NCBI GenBank assembly: GCA_964581385.1
Contig: CAZOOK010000009.1
Location: forward strand, 1 to 64,000
DNA length: 64,000 nt
Direction: 5' to 3'
Origin: CAZOOK01 sp964581385
Lineage (GTDB): Bacteria; Pseudomonadota; Gammaproteobacteria; Nevskiales; Nevskiaceae
This document shows positions 15,977 through 23,712 of the stretch, piece after piece. Below the pieces are notes generated by a model that did no database searches, had not been told where the DNA came from, and was given only the letters and a program-made list of their open reading frames with translations. A program made the translations under genes and the position numbers. Position 1 is the first letter of the stretch; the number at the start of each line of letters is the position of its first letter.

Positions 15977-16830
15977 ACGAGATCGTGGAAGTGGAGACGT
16001 TGGAAGTGGCGCCGGAGACCGCCGCCGCGCGCATGCCGAAAGTGCGCGGCGAGATGCTGACCAAGCTGCCCGACGATCTCTATATCCCGCCGGACGCGCT
16101 GGAAATTTTTCTCGAAACCTTTGAAGGTCCGCTTGACCTGCTCTTGTACCTGATCCGCAAGCAGAACCTGGATATCCTCGACATCCCGGTGCTGAAGATC
16201 ACCGAGCAGTACATGCAGTACATCGCTTTGATGCGCGAGTTGAAACTGGAGCTGGCGGCGGAATATCTGGTGATGGCGGCATGGCTTGCCGAGATCAAGT
16301 CGCGCATCCTGCTGCCGCGGCCGCCCGCCGTTGAGGAGGAGCAGGGCGATCCGCGCATGGAGTTGGTGCGGCGTCTGCAAGAATACGAGCGCTTCAAAAC
16401 CGCCGGCGAAAACCTCGATGCGCTGCCTCGGGTCGGCCGCGAGATTTTCGTCGCCCGTTCGAGTCCGGAGCATGTCGATCTCGAACAACCCTTGCCCGTT
16501 CCCGGCGTGCGTGAATTGGTCGAAGCGTTCCGCGAGGTGATGCAACGCGCCGCGCTGTTCACCCACCACACGGTCAGTCGCGAGCCGCTGTCGGTGCGCG
16601 AGCGCATGAGCAAGGTGCTGGCGCGCCTCAGTGGCGGACCGATGGAGTTCGTCGCGCTGATCGATCTTGAAGAGGGGCCAGCCGGCGTCATCGTCTGTTT
16701 GCTGGCGATTCTGGAACTGACGCGCTCGTCGCTGATCGTCGTGCGCCAGGAACAACCTTTTGCGCCACTGACGCTGGCGCGCGCTGCCGGTGCCGAGCCG
16801 GCGGCGGCTTTGGAGAGTGAGTATGACTAA
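15973..16830 (+). CDS. scpA: Segregation and condensation protein A
   Basis: This 285-residue kleisin-type partner of SMC takes part in chromosome condensation. The family signature is near residues 42-70 (FEGPLDLLLYLIRKQNLDILDIPVLKI lies there), followed by EYLVMAAWLAEIKSRILLP. The C-terminal winged-helix region is present (FVALIDLEEGPAGVIVCLLAILEL). The ATG overlaps the trpS stop, and the end overlaps the scpB start by eight bases. Confidence 0.95.
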   Translation: MNEIVEVETLEVAPETAAARMPKVRGEMLTKLPDDLYIPPDALEIFLETFEGPLDLLLYLIRKQNLDILDIPVLKITEQYMQYIALMRELKLELAAEYLVMAAWLAEIKSRILLPRPPAVEEEQGDPRMELVRRLQEYERFKTAGENLDALPRVGREIFVARSSPEHVDLEQPLPVPGVRELVEAFREVMQRAALFTHHTVSREPLSVRERMSKVLARLSGGPMEFVALIDLEEGPAGVIVCLLAILELTRSSLIVVRQEQPFAPLTLARAAGAEPAAALESEYD

Positions 16831-17632
16831 TGAGACTGAAGATGAAACCGTCGTTGCGGATGAAACCACGGCGGAGATGAGCGAGGCGCCGAAGCCGGAG
16901 CCCGAGAAACAACCTGAGCCCTTCGAAACCTCCGGTGAGCGCACGCTCGACAATATTCTCGAAGCGCTGCTACTGGCGTCCGAGTCGCCGCTGTCCGTCG
17001 ATGCGCTGCAAAGGCTGGTGGGCGTCGAGCTGAACATCAGTAAGGTGGAATTGCGCGCTGCGCTGCTCCGCCTCGTGGAGCGCTTCGCCGGCAGTGCCGC
17101 GGAGCTGCGGGAAGTGGCCAGCGGCTGGCGCGTCCAGGTACGCCAGGAATACGCGCAATGGGTCGCGCGGCTGTGGCACGACAAGCCGCCGAAGTTTTCG
17201 CGCGCGACGCTGGAGACGCTGGCGCTGATCGTCTATAGCCAGCCCATCACGCGCGGCGAGATCGAGGAAGTGCGTGGCGTCGCGGTGTCGCCGAACATTC
17301 TGCGCACGCTGCTCGAACGCGGCTGGATTCGCGAACTGGGCCACAAGGAGGTGCCGGGCCGTCCGACACTGTTCGGCACCACGCAACAGTTTCTCGATGA
17401 TTTCCAGTTGAAATCCCTAGACCAGCTGCCGTCGCTGCCGGAGGTCAAGGACATTGCCCAGCTTGAAGCCGCGCTGGCGCGGCTGGCGCCGGGCGGTGGT
17501 TTCAATCCTGGGCCCGCCGTTGCGGACAGCACGGTCACCGCCGTGGGCAGCGACGCCGAAGCCGGTGGTGACGACGACATGATTCCGCCACTCGCCGAGG
17601 AAGCCTCCGCATCCGATGTCACGATCCACTGA
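16823..17632 (+). CDS. scpB: Segregation and condensation protein B
   Basis: This 269-residue SMC-complex subunit is made of tandem winged helices: LDNILEALLLASESPLSVDAL begins at about residue 42, and FSRATLETLALIVYSQPITRGEIEEVRGV and GRPTLFGTTQQFLDDF follow. The N-terminal 40 residues and the tail after about 205 are acidic and low-complexity, as often in proteobacterial ScpB. The ATG at 16823 overlaps the scpA end. It overlaps rluB by 17 bases at its own end. Confidence 0.94.
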   Translation: MTNETEDETVVADETTAEMSEAPKPEPEKQPEPFETSGERTLDNILEALLLASESPLSVDALQRLVGVELNISKVELRAALLRLVERFAGSAAELREVASGWRVQVRQEYAQWVARLWHDKPPKFSRATLETLALIVYSQPITRGEIEEVRGVAVSPNILRTLLERGWIRELGHKEVPGRPTLFGTTQQFLDDFQLKSLDQLPSLPEVKDIAQLEAALARLAPGGGFNPGPAVADSTVTAVGSDAEAGGDDDMIPPLAEEASASDVTIH

Positions 17633-18608
17633 CGGCCGCCGACGCGGTGAGAAGGCGCCGGCGTCTGCACAGGACGGCGAGCGCATTCAGAAAGCGCTGG
17701 CGTCGGCTGGTGTCGCTTCGCGCCGTGCGATCGAGGACTTGATTCGCGAAGAGCGCATCAAGGTCAACGGTGAACTGGCGACGCTCGGCCACCGCGTAAG
17801 CGTCCGCGATCGCATCACCGTTGATGGCCGTGGGGTGAAGCTATCGCGCACAGCGGAGCCGCCGCGCGTGCTGCTGTACAAGAAGCGTGTCGGCGAACTG
17901 GTGACGCGCTCTGATCCGGACGGTCGCCGAACCATTTTCCGCAAGCTGCCGGAACTGGAAAACGGGCGCTGGATCGCGATCGGCCGTCTCGACATCAACA
18001 CCTCCGGCCTGTTGCTGCTGACCAACGATGGCGAACTCGCGCGCCGCATGACGCATCCGAGTTTCGAGATCAAACGCGAATACGCGGTGCGCGTGCTCGG
18101 CGAGGTCAACGCCGATCTGGTCAAGCGGCTCAAATGCGGCGTCGAGCTCGACGACGGTCCCGCGCATTTCGACACCATCGAGATTGCCGACGGCCGCGAG
18201 CACGAAGAAGAGGGCGGCGGTTCCGCCAACCGCTGGTTCCATGTCTCGCTGCATGAAGGCCGCAACCGGCTCGTGCGGCGCTTGTTCGAATCGCAGGATC
18301 TGCAAGTCAGCCGGCTGATCCGCATTGCTTACGGGCCGATCGCACTCGGCGGTGGCATCAAGTCGGGAAGCTATCGCGAGCTGGATCGCGACGAGTTGAA
18401 GACGCTGCTGCAAGCGGTTGATATGCAGAGAGCGGGCAAGCCGGCGGCGAAACGGCGGCGGGCCAGCGATGATGAAGATCGGGATGACCAGCCGACGCCG
18501 AAGCGGGGCGGGCGGCAACCCGCTGGTAAAGAGAGAAACCGCAGGCCGTCGGCGAAGCGGGACGACGGGCCGGCAGCCGCGAAGCACCGCTCGCGCAGAG
18601 ACTCATAA
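17616..18608 (+). CDS. rluB: 23S rRNA pseudouridine synthase RluB
   Basis: This 330-residue protein modifies 23S rRNA (U2605 in E. coli numbering, by family). An S4 domain covers about residues 22-70 (RIQKALASAGVASRRAIEDL), followed by the RsuA/RluB catalytic core with GRLDINTSGLLLLTNDGEL, catalytic Asp126. HEGRNRLVRRLFE is also conserved. The last 60 residues form a Lys/Arg-rich disordered tail (KRRRASDDEDRD), common in RluB and probably RNA-binding. Confidence 0.95.
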   Translation: MSRSTDGRRRGEKAPASAQDGERIQKALASAGVASRRAIEDLIREERIKVNGELATLGHRVSVRDRITVDGRGVKLSRTAEPPRVLLYKKRVGELVTRSDPDGRRTIFRKLPELENGRWIAIGRLDINTSGLLLLTNDGELARRMTHPSFEIKREYAVRVLGEVNADLVKRLKCGVELDDGPAHFDTIEIADGREHEEEGGGSANRWFHVSLHEGRNRLVRRLFESQDLQVSRLIRIAYGPIALGGGIKSGSYRELDRDELKTLLQAVDMQRAGKPAAKRRRASDDEDRDDQPTPKRGGRQPAGKERNRRPSAKRDDGPAAAKHRSRRDS

Positions 18609-18643
18609 AAACATATTTCGCATCGCCCGCAGGGGACAGCACC

Positions 18644-19405
18644 ATGAAGGTCGTCGATCTCTCCAAACCCATCAAGTACAACGCGCAGGACCCGTTCTTC
18701 ATGCGCGTGAAGATCAAGCACAAGCCCTATTGGCACGGACGCTGGCTGGTGCGTTTTCTGGGCCTGCCGTTCAAGCTGATGCCGAAGGATTTCGTCGGCT
18801 GGGCCGACGACACCATCACGCAGATGGGCGTGCACAGCACCACGCACATCGACGCGCCTTCGCACTACGGCCCGCTGGCGGCCGGCAAGCGCGCCGCAAC
18901 CGTGGATGAGATTCCACTCGACAAATGCATCGGTGCAGGTGTGGTCATCGACATGTCGCACAAGCAGGACGGCGAAGCCATCAGTGCGGCCGACATGGAC
19001 GCGGCGATCGCGAAGTCCGGAGCATCGATCGAGCCGGATACCATCGTACTGATCCGCACCGATCGCGACCGCTATCTCGGCACCAGCGAATACTGGAAGC
19101 GCGGCACCGGCATGACCGCCGAAGCGACGGAGTGGCTCATCGATCGCGGCGTCACTGTGATGGGCATCGACCAGTGGGGCTGGGATACGCCATTCCACTA
19201 CCAGATCGCGAAATCCAAACGCGAAAACCGCAGCGATCTATTCTGGGAAGGCCATCGCGTCGGCCAGCGCAAGCCGTACTGGCAGATGGAGCAGCTTGCC
19301 AACCTTGCCGCACTGCCTTCGCACGGATTCAAGGTTTGCGTGTTTCCGTTACGACTGGTGGGCGCGTCGGCGGCACCGGCGCGGGTAGTGGCGCTGCTGG
19401 ATTAG
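18644..19405 (+). CDS. Cyclase-family protein (kynurenine formamidase-like hydrolase)
   Basis: This 253-residue metal-dependent hydrolase of the cyclase/KynB superfamily has the defining motif HSTTHIDAPSHYGP (about 65-78, HxxxHxDxxxH). Further matches are VDEIPLDKCIGAGVVIDM and GVTVMGIDQWGWDTP. Relatives hydrolyse amides, isatin or lactones; there is nothing nearby from tryptophan breakdown, so the substrate is open. It begins 35 bp after rluB. An inverted repeat follows its stop codon, and the cassette block starts immediately downstream. Confidence 0.87.
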   Translation: MKVVDLSKPIKYNAQDPFFMRVKIKHKPYWHGRWLVRFLGLPFKLMPKDFVGWADDTITQMGVHSTTHIDAPSHYGPLAAGKRAATVDEIPLDKCIGAGVVIDMSHKQDGEAISAADMDAAIAKSGASIEPDTIVLIRTDRDRYLGTSEYWKRGTGMTAEATEWLIDRGVTVMGIDQWGWDTPFHYQIAKSKRENRSDLFWEGHRVGQRKPYWQMEQLANLAALPSHGFKVCVFPLRLVGASAAPARVVALLD

Positions 19406-19421
19406 TGGTTGCCGAGAGTAG

Positions 19422-19458
19422 AGCTTTCTTTCTGTTGAAGTGTCGAGAAAGAAAAGCT
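19422..19458 (+). terminator. Inverted repeat after the cyclase-family gene
   Basis: AGCTTTCTTTCT at 19422-19433 and AGAAAGAAAAGCT at 19446-19458 can pair with one extra A and a 12-base loop. It lies 17 bp after the stop codon and at the junction between the core genes and the AT-rich cassette. It may act as a transcription terminator. Confidence 0.4.
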
Positions 19459-19478
19459 TTAAGTCGAGAGGCAAGGGA

Positions 19479-19799
19479 ATGAAAATTATTAAAAACACCC
19501 TAAAAATATTAGGGATACTTCTTCTGTTATTTATCGTGTTTGATGGTTTCTTAATATGGAAACAAACCAGTGATGCAAGAGAAGCTTGCAGCTCATACAA
19601 AGTCGGTTCAGAAATGCCAAACATTGAGGAATTGAAGTCTAAGTACTCCTCTTTGCACATTGTTGGTCCTTTTGAACCCCAAGGAAAGCCAGGAACAAAA
19701 ATGGTGATCATGTGTGCTAGCGCTACGATGTGTGATGACTCTTGTGAAATAAGCTACTCAGAGGGCCATATCGTCAAGTCTCGTTACAGTGCTTACTAA
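19479..19799 (+). CDS. Small AT-rich single-pass membrane protein (gene cassette)
   Basis: This 106-residue protein starts MKIIKNTLKILGILLLLFIV, giving one N-terminal hydrophobic segment (about 6-26), either an anchor or an uncleaved signal. The remaining 80 residues contain five Cys, four of them in a cluster (MVIMCASATMCDDSC), and are probably extracytoplasmic. I recognise no family. It is strikingly AT-rich compared with the neighbouring core genes, has a GGGA ribosome site, and ends seven bases before an attC half-site, so it reads as an acquired cassette. Confidence 0.7.
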   Translation: MKIIKNTLKILGILLLLFIVFDGFLIWKQTSDAREACSSYKVGSEMPNIEELKSKYSSLHIVGPFEPQGKPGTKMVIMCASATMCDDSCEISYSEGHIVKSRYSAY

Positions 19800-19802
19800 G
19801 AC

Positions 19803-19837
19803 ACATAACAAGTCGCTCAAGTTGACGGCCCTACCGC
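19803..19837 (+). other. Left half of an attC site, interrupted by an IS remnant
   Basis: ACATAACAAGTCGCTCAAG is a standard left arm with an AAC core. Its core ACATAAC (19803-19809) is the exact reverse complement of GTTATGT at 20158-20164 on the other side of the transposase remnant. That pairing supports one attC opened by an insertion. Confidence 0.7.
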
Positions 19838-20069
19838 GCTGACGACCCCCCGCGAATAGGAAAAACAGCACGATCTTGAGCAGCACCGCCGGCGGATAAG
19901 AACTCGCCCTGCAGGTATCATTGGCAAACCGTGCGTCGAAGCGCGACAGATCGATCTCATAATCCAGCAGATGATTCAAGGCATGCTCAAACGTCCCCGG
20001 CAGCAATTGCGCCGTCAGGTCCACGGCGATAAGGCGTGGATTGGTATCGATGGTTTTGTAGCGTGCCAT
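19838..20069 (-). pseudogene. IS1182-type transposase, N-terminal remnant with frameshift
   Basis: Reading leftward from 20069, MARYKTIDTNPRLIAVDLTA and the following LPGTFEHALNHLLDYEIDLS are the standard start of IS1182-family (DUF772) transposases, which are normally over 400 residues. After LLKIVLF the original frame is lost by one extra T; reading in the shifted frame restores SYSRGVVSA before the sequence stops matching at about 19838. Only some 77 codons survive. The remnant sits between the two arms of an attC site. Confidence 0.82.
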
Positions 20070-20105
20070 GCTCCATTCCTTTTCTACTCGATGCTCCTGC
20101 ACCGC

Positions 20106-20164
20106 AATACGTGTGCCGATGCCATGGAGTTGGGAAATGGGGTTTTTCTACAGCTTCGTTATGT
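20106..20164 (+). repeat. Repeat copy 3: IS end plus right attC core
   Basis: This copy shares AATACGTGTGCCGA with copy 1 and GGGTTTTTCTACAGCTTCGTTA with copies 1 and 2 (over two stretches). The middle 20 bases differ. It lies upstream of the transposase remnant on the opposite strand, which is where an IS terminus is expected. GTTATGT at 20158-20164 is the core site preceding the next cassette gene. Confidence 0.65.
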
Positions 20165-20181
20165 AGCAATGTGGGGGCAAC

Positions 20182-21099
20182 GTGTTCAGCGAGCTTTTTA
20201 AAGTCTTCTCTCGGCGTGACTTTGTTCCATCTGGGAAACAATCGAGACCGCTGACCAAAGAATTTCGCACTCGCGTGATTATGCTGCTCCGAGACCAGAT
20301 GCAGGAGTCATTTTCACATTCTTTGGAGCAGCTTCATCGGCGTGTTTCATACCTGCACGGCAGGCTTCAGCTTTCGCCGACTGCTGCCACGCCCAGTAAG
20401 GCGGATGATCTTCTCCAATTCTTATTCTCGTGCAAGGACGAACATTTTTTGGATGTAATTGAGCTGATCTTCAAGTCGAGTCTTCCTGGAATTACTTGGC
20501 CAGATAGCCCTCTGATTTCGTCAATCAACGCGTTCTTGAGCATTGATAATTTACCGTACCATCTGACCGGTTACTCCATTGAAACTTTTGAGATGTCGTT
20601 TCACGGAACTCCAACTACAGGAAGTAGGATCGCTGAGTTTCCTCGGATTATCCGGAAGGAAAGTGAGGTGCTGCATCAAGAGGCGGTTGAGCCGGCGCTG
20701 CACCTCCTTAGCGCAACAATGTTCAAACACGCAAATGCAGAATTTCTGAGGGCCTTAGAAGATCATCGGAAAGAAGATTTTCGTGATTGCTTGACAAAAT
20801 GTGGAAGCGCGTTTGAAAGCACGATGAAGGTGCTTTGCGATAGGAAGTCAATTTCCTACAAGCAAACGGACACGGCTTCCGTTCTGCTTCGAGCGCTGCT
20901 CGCGAACAGCAATCTTGATGCATATTGGGAACAATCGCTCATTCTGATCGCCACTTTGCGGAATCGACTGAGCTCCTCGCACGGCGCTGGTTCACAGCAA
21001 AAGGTCGTTCCGAAACACGTAGCTACATATGCGATTAACGCAACTGCTTCAGCGATAGTGCTCTTAGTTGATGAATTCTCTTGGCGGGCAGCCACATAA
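20182..21099 (+). CDS. STM4504/CBY_0614-like HEPN protein (abortive-infection type, gene cassette)
   Basis: This 305-residue soluble protein starts at a GTG 17 bases after the GTTATGT core. The N-terminal part (FSELFKVFSRR, LTKEFRTRVIMLLRDQM) resembles AbiJ-NTD4-like domains. The C-terminal part follows the family closely: FLRALEDHRKEDFRDCLTKC, AFESTMKVLCDRK, DTASVLLRALL, then LRNRLSSSHGAG, where R260/R262 and H267 form the RX4-6H motif of HEPN domains. Such proteins are suspected RNases acting in phage defence. The function is inferred from family and motif. Codon use and GC are lower than in the core genes, and a complete attC follows directly. Confidence 0.8.
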   Translation: MFSELFKVFSRRDFVPSGKQSRPLTKEFRTRVIMLLRDQMQESFSHSLEQLHRRVSYLHGRLQLSPTAATPSKADDLLQFLFSCKDEHFLDVIELIFKSSLPGITWPDSPLISSINAFLSIDNLPYHLTGYSIETFEMSFHGTPTTGSRIAEFPRIIRKESEVLHQEAVEPALHLLSATMFKHANAEFLRALEDHRKEDFRDCLTKCGSAFESTMKVLCDRKSISYKQTDTASVLLRALLANSNLDAYWEQSLILIATLRNRLSSSHGAGSQQKVVPKHVATYAINATASAIVLLVDEFSWRAAT

Positions 21100-21162
21100 C
21101 AAGTGGTTCCAGTGCGACGTCCTCGCCTTTGGCTCAGCCGCGCCTGAACCACGGCGTTAGGC
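21094..21162 (+). other. attC recombination site
   Basis: The left arm is ACATAACAAGTGGTTCCAG and the right arm CTGAACCACGGCGTTAGGC; GTGGTTCCAG pairs with CTGAACCAC and the cores are AAC and GTTAGGC (21156-21162). The left core ACATAAC is complementary to the TTATGT that opens this cassette at 20159, as expected for the two ends of one cassette, so 20159-21156 is a complete 998-bp cassette. The last codons of the HEPN gene overlap the left arm. Confidence 0.88.
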
Positions 21163-21176
21163 CATAAGAAAATAAT

Positions 21177-21830
21177 ATGAAGATCCCCCGAGAAATTCGC
21201 ATTGCAATTGGCTCTCCAACTGACAAGCGCTCAACAATTTGGAAGTTTTTCGTAACCAAGAATGATATTTACATCGCCAGTCGCATGTTTGGTGCTGACT
21301 CAAAAGTCAGTCTGCATGAGTCGGGCCAGTGCCAGTGGTCAGCAACTGGCATATGGGTACAAAAAGTTCAAGGACGCAGAAACGCCGATCGTCATTTCCA
21401 GAAATGGGCCATGCCAAGACCTAGCGGATCAAGCGCTCTGCATGCTTTCCAAGTTCGCATTCCTGAAACAGAGCTCCGCATCATTGATATAGCCGAGGAC
21501 CTAGACGCTGTTAAGTGGCTTGAGACGCCACCAACTGCTCACACGGTCTCCCTAGAGTGCTATATCACACCACCATCCGAAGCTTCACCAGAACTATCAA
21601 GCGCCTTACCGCTGCCTCACATCGCATCTCTGCCATTAACAGACGGTCGATGGTTCACAATACTCCATCACACAGCGTCACTTGATGGCCGCGACCTAGA
21701 GCCTATTCGCCTTGAAATGAATGCTCGTGCTCGCGCAGCCGGCATAGAACCAAATCCGAGGCATCGTGGCAGCGCGTTCACAAATAGTGAGAGCGGTCCT
21801 CCTGGCCTTATAGAGTTGTGTACTACGTAA
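21177..21830 (+). CDS. Hypothetical protein (gene cassette)
   Basis: The product has 217 residues, is soluble by composition, and belongs to no family I recognise. The ATG lies 14 bases after the GTTAGGC core of the preceding attC, the usual cassette spacing. The N-terminal part (PREIRIAIGSPTDKRSTIWK, then WKFFVTKNDIYIASRMFG) looks like a beta-rich domain; the region after about 185 is Gly/Asn/Ser-rich and probably flexible. GC is lower than in the core genes. No clear attC follows its stop codon, so this is either the last cassette of the block or its attC has decayed. Confidence 0.65.
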   Translation: MKIPREIRIAIGSPTDKRSTIWKFFVTKNDIYIASRMFGADSKVSLHESGQCQWSATGIWVQKVQGRRNADRHFQKWAMPRPSGSSALHAFQVRIPETELRIIDIAEDLDAVKWLETPPTAHTVSLECYITPPSEASPELSSALPLPHIASLPLTDGRWFTILHHTASLDGRDLEPIRLEMNARARAAGIEPNPRHRGSAFTNSESGPPGLIELCTT

Positions 21831-22232
21831 ATGCAATGAGCAGTTCAACTGCCAGCGCTCCTGTCGCCAGCCTAACCGTCTGAATGGCGGAGTCGGACTC
21901 GACTTATTTGCCGGCCTCTGAGCAAGCGCAGGGTGGCAAAGACCGAACGCCTTACCCGCACGGTGTCATTGACTCTTGGCGGATTCTTCCCGGAAGCCTT
22001 TAAGGCGCGGCATCTTCTAGAGCAAAGCCTTGGGGGTGCCCAGAAAAGCGTGCTAGCGGGCGGCACACATACTGCGACACAGCTTGTGCGTCGCCGCTAA
22101 TCTCAGCGTTGGCATGACTTTCGCTGTCAGGAGTCGACGATGAAGTGCTGTCACGCTCGATTCAAGTAGACGTGCGATATTTAATCGGGAAGGGGGTCAA
22201 GGCCCCGAAGCTTGCTCAAGGAGGAACCGGTG
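21831..22232. other. Region after the cassette block, no firm gene
   Basis: About 400 bp. A GCCTAAC word at 21870-21876 and GTTGGC at 22108-22113 resemble attC cores, but they are 244 bp apart and no paired arms were found. A 39-codon frame (ATG at 21884, stop at 22003) starts MAESDSTYLPASEQ and has no supporting evidence. GC rises again towards the P460 gene. It may hold degraded cassettes. Confidence 0.45.
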
Positions 22233-22787
22233 ATGAAGAGCAAACGCATTTGGACGATCGCTATCGTGACGGCACTCGTCAGTGCTTTCGGCAGCACCGC
22301 CATGTCCGCTCAGGACAAGTACACGGTGAAGGTGCCGGGTGGGCTCGCGTTCTCTGAGTTCAAGGGATATGAAAACTGGCAAGTTGTCTCTATCAGTGAG
22401 GATGGCGGCTTGCTTGCTGCGATCCTCGCGAATCCCGTGATGATTGATGCCTACAAGGCTGGCGTTCCTGGCAACGGCAAGCCGTTCCCCGACGGCTCCA
22501 AGATGGCGAAGATCCACTGGAACCCGAAAAAATTGGAAACGTTCGCCGCAGCGACGGTGCCGGGTACGCAGCATGACGTCGACTTCATGGTGAAGGACAG
22601 CAAGAGGTTCGCGGACAGCGGCGGGTGGGGATGGGCTGTGTTCGAGTATGAGTCCGCGTCCGACACATTCAGGCCCGGCACCTCTGCCGACAAGCCGCCG
22701 CAGGCGAATGACGCCAAGTGTGGATTCGCGTGCCATACGATTGTGAAGACGAGAGACTACGTTTTCACCGACTACGGAAAGCGCTGA
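22233..22787 (+). CDS. Cytochrome P460-like periplasmic haem protein
   Basis: This 184-residue protein has an N-terminal signal peptide (MKSKRIWTIAIVTALVSAFG, cleavage near residue 26). The body (FSEFKGYENWQVVS, DVDFMVKDSKRFADSGGWGW, FACHTIVKTRDYVFTDYGKR) matches the cytochrome P460 family, whose founding members oxidise hydroxylamine. The haem-binding site reads CGFACH (Cys163, Cys167, His168), which is CX3CH instead of CX2CH. The ATG at 22233 is preceded by AAGGAGG, so the start is well supported. Neighbours give no nitrogen-oxidation context, so I would not assign a reaction. Confidence 0.85.
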   Translation: MKSKRIWTIAIVTALVSAFGSTAMSAQDKYTVKVPGGLAFSEFKGYENWQVVSISEDGGLLAAILANPVMIDAYKAGVPGNGKPFPDGSKMAKIHWNPKKLETFAAATVPGTQHDVDFMVKDSKRFADSGGWGWAVFEYESASDTFRPGTSADKPPQANDAKCGFACHTIVKTRDYVFTDYGKR

Positions 22788-22956
22788 ACGGGGAAGAGAT
22801 TACATGCCCACGTTGGCGGTGCGCTCGGCAGCGCCATCTTCCAGGTAGAGGTGCTCTCCAGCGGGTGTTTCATATGCAGCGAAGAATGAAGAGTTCTCGA
22901 AGAAGTTCATCACTCTTCACACGGGAAGAACAATCAGCGCAACTCGCAGCCTTGCA

Positions 22957-23520
22957 TCAGGACTGATCGACAATCGCTTGCACCGTTTGGGCGAACCATG
23001 CGGCCATTTTCTTGTCCGCGCCTTTCGTTGCGGACATCAGCGGAATCTGCCGCGTATAAAGCACGAAACCCATCGCAAGAAGAACGATTTCCAAGGCGCG
23101 CACGCGAGCATCGGGCGGTCCCAGCCATTTGGCCAGCGGCACGAGGACGTGCTTTTCCGTTACCCGGGTGGTCATCGCCACCGCTTCCGCGTCGCCGATC
23201 GAGAGCGCGACGATGGACGGCGGCTTGATGTCCTGATTGACGTCCAAGAACAGCTTGGTCAGGAGTTCGCCGAATCCATCCTTTCCCTCTTGCAGCAGTA
23301 CCTCCACGTGCATTGCATCGACGAGCGCAGCTTCAAACAAGCCCATCTTTGAACCGAAATAGCGAAGCAGCAACGTGGAGCTGACTCCGGCAACGGCCGC
23401 GATGTCGCGGATACCGACCTGCGAATAGCCACGCTCCGAGAACACCTTCTGTGCCGCGGCAAGAATCTTGGCCTTGGTCTTTGGCGCGTCGCGCCGCTTT
23501 GGTTTTGTCAGTGATTTCAT
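22957..23520 (-). CDS. TetR/AcrR family transcriptional regulator
   Basis: This 187-residue repressor-type protein has an N-terminal helix-turn-helix: KTKAKILAAAQKVFSERGYS (about 12-31), then GIRDIAAVAGVSSTLLLRYFGSK. The rest is the helical ligand-binding and dimer domain, with no recognisable ligand motif. I prefer the ATG at 23520 because the basic lead MKSLTKPKRRDAPK is typical; another ATG lies at 23547. It is divergent from the alpha/beta hydrolase gene at 23713, and the space between holds a palindrome likely to be its operator. Confidence 0.92.
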   Translation of the reverse strand: MKSLTKPKRRDAPKTKAKILAAAQKVFSERGYSQVGIRDIAAVAGVSSTLLLRYFGSKMGLFEAALVDAMHVEVLLQEGKDGFGELLTKLFLDVNQDIKPPSIVALSIGDAEAVAMTTRVTEKHVLVPLAKWLGPPDARVRALEIVLLAMGFVLYTRQIPLMSATKGADKKMAAWFAQTVQAIVDQS

Positions 23521-23569
23521 AGCTGTTGAGTATAGACCGGTTGACAACCACTCAAGGTAGCGGTAAAAG

Positions 23570-23597
23570 TTATCAAGTGGTAATTATCAAGTGATAA
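23570..23597. promoter_or_regulatory. Candidate TetR operator
   Basis: TTATCAAGTGG (23570-23580) is followed by TTATCAAGTGATAA (23584-23597). The second word is a near-perfect palindrome and its left half repeats the first word at a 14-bp interval. It lies between the divergent TetR and hydrolase genes, where a self-regulating TetR would bind. Confidence 0.55.
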
Positions 23598-23712
23598 CAA
23601 AGTTCGGGCAGTCCGGCGCAATTGCCGGATTGATTGAGCGAGACTTCATGGGGCCAACGTCGATTTCATTAATCGTCACAGACGATTCACAACTTTCCGG
23701 AGAGCGAACAAG

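Noticed and set aside
21884..22003. 39-codon open frame after the last cassette gene
   Set aside because: No ribosome site, no similarity, and it lies in DNA that looks degraded.
21870..22113. Possible third attC in block 2 (GCCTAAC ... GTTGGC)
   Set aside because: The cores are 244 bp apart, longer than typical attC sites, and no paired inner arms were found.
22788..22956. Open frame after the P460 gene (YAAKNEEFSKKFITLH)
   Set aside because: It has no start or ribosome site and runs into the antisense of the TetR gene; at most a gene fragment.
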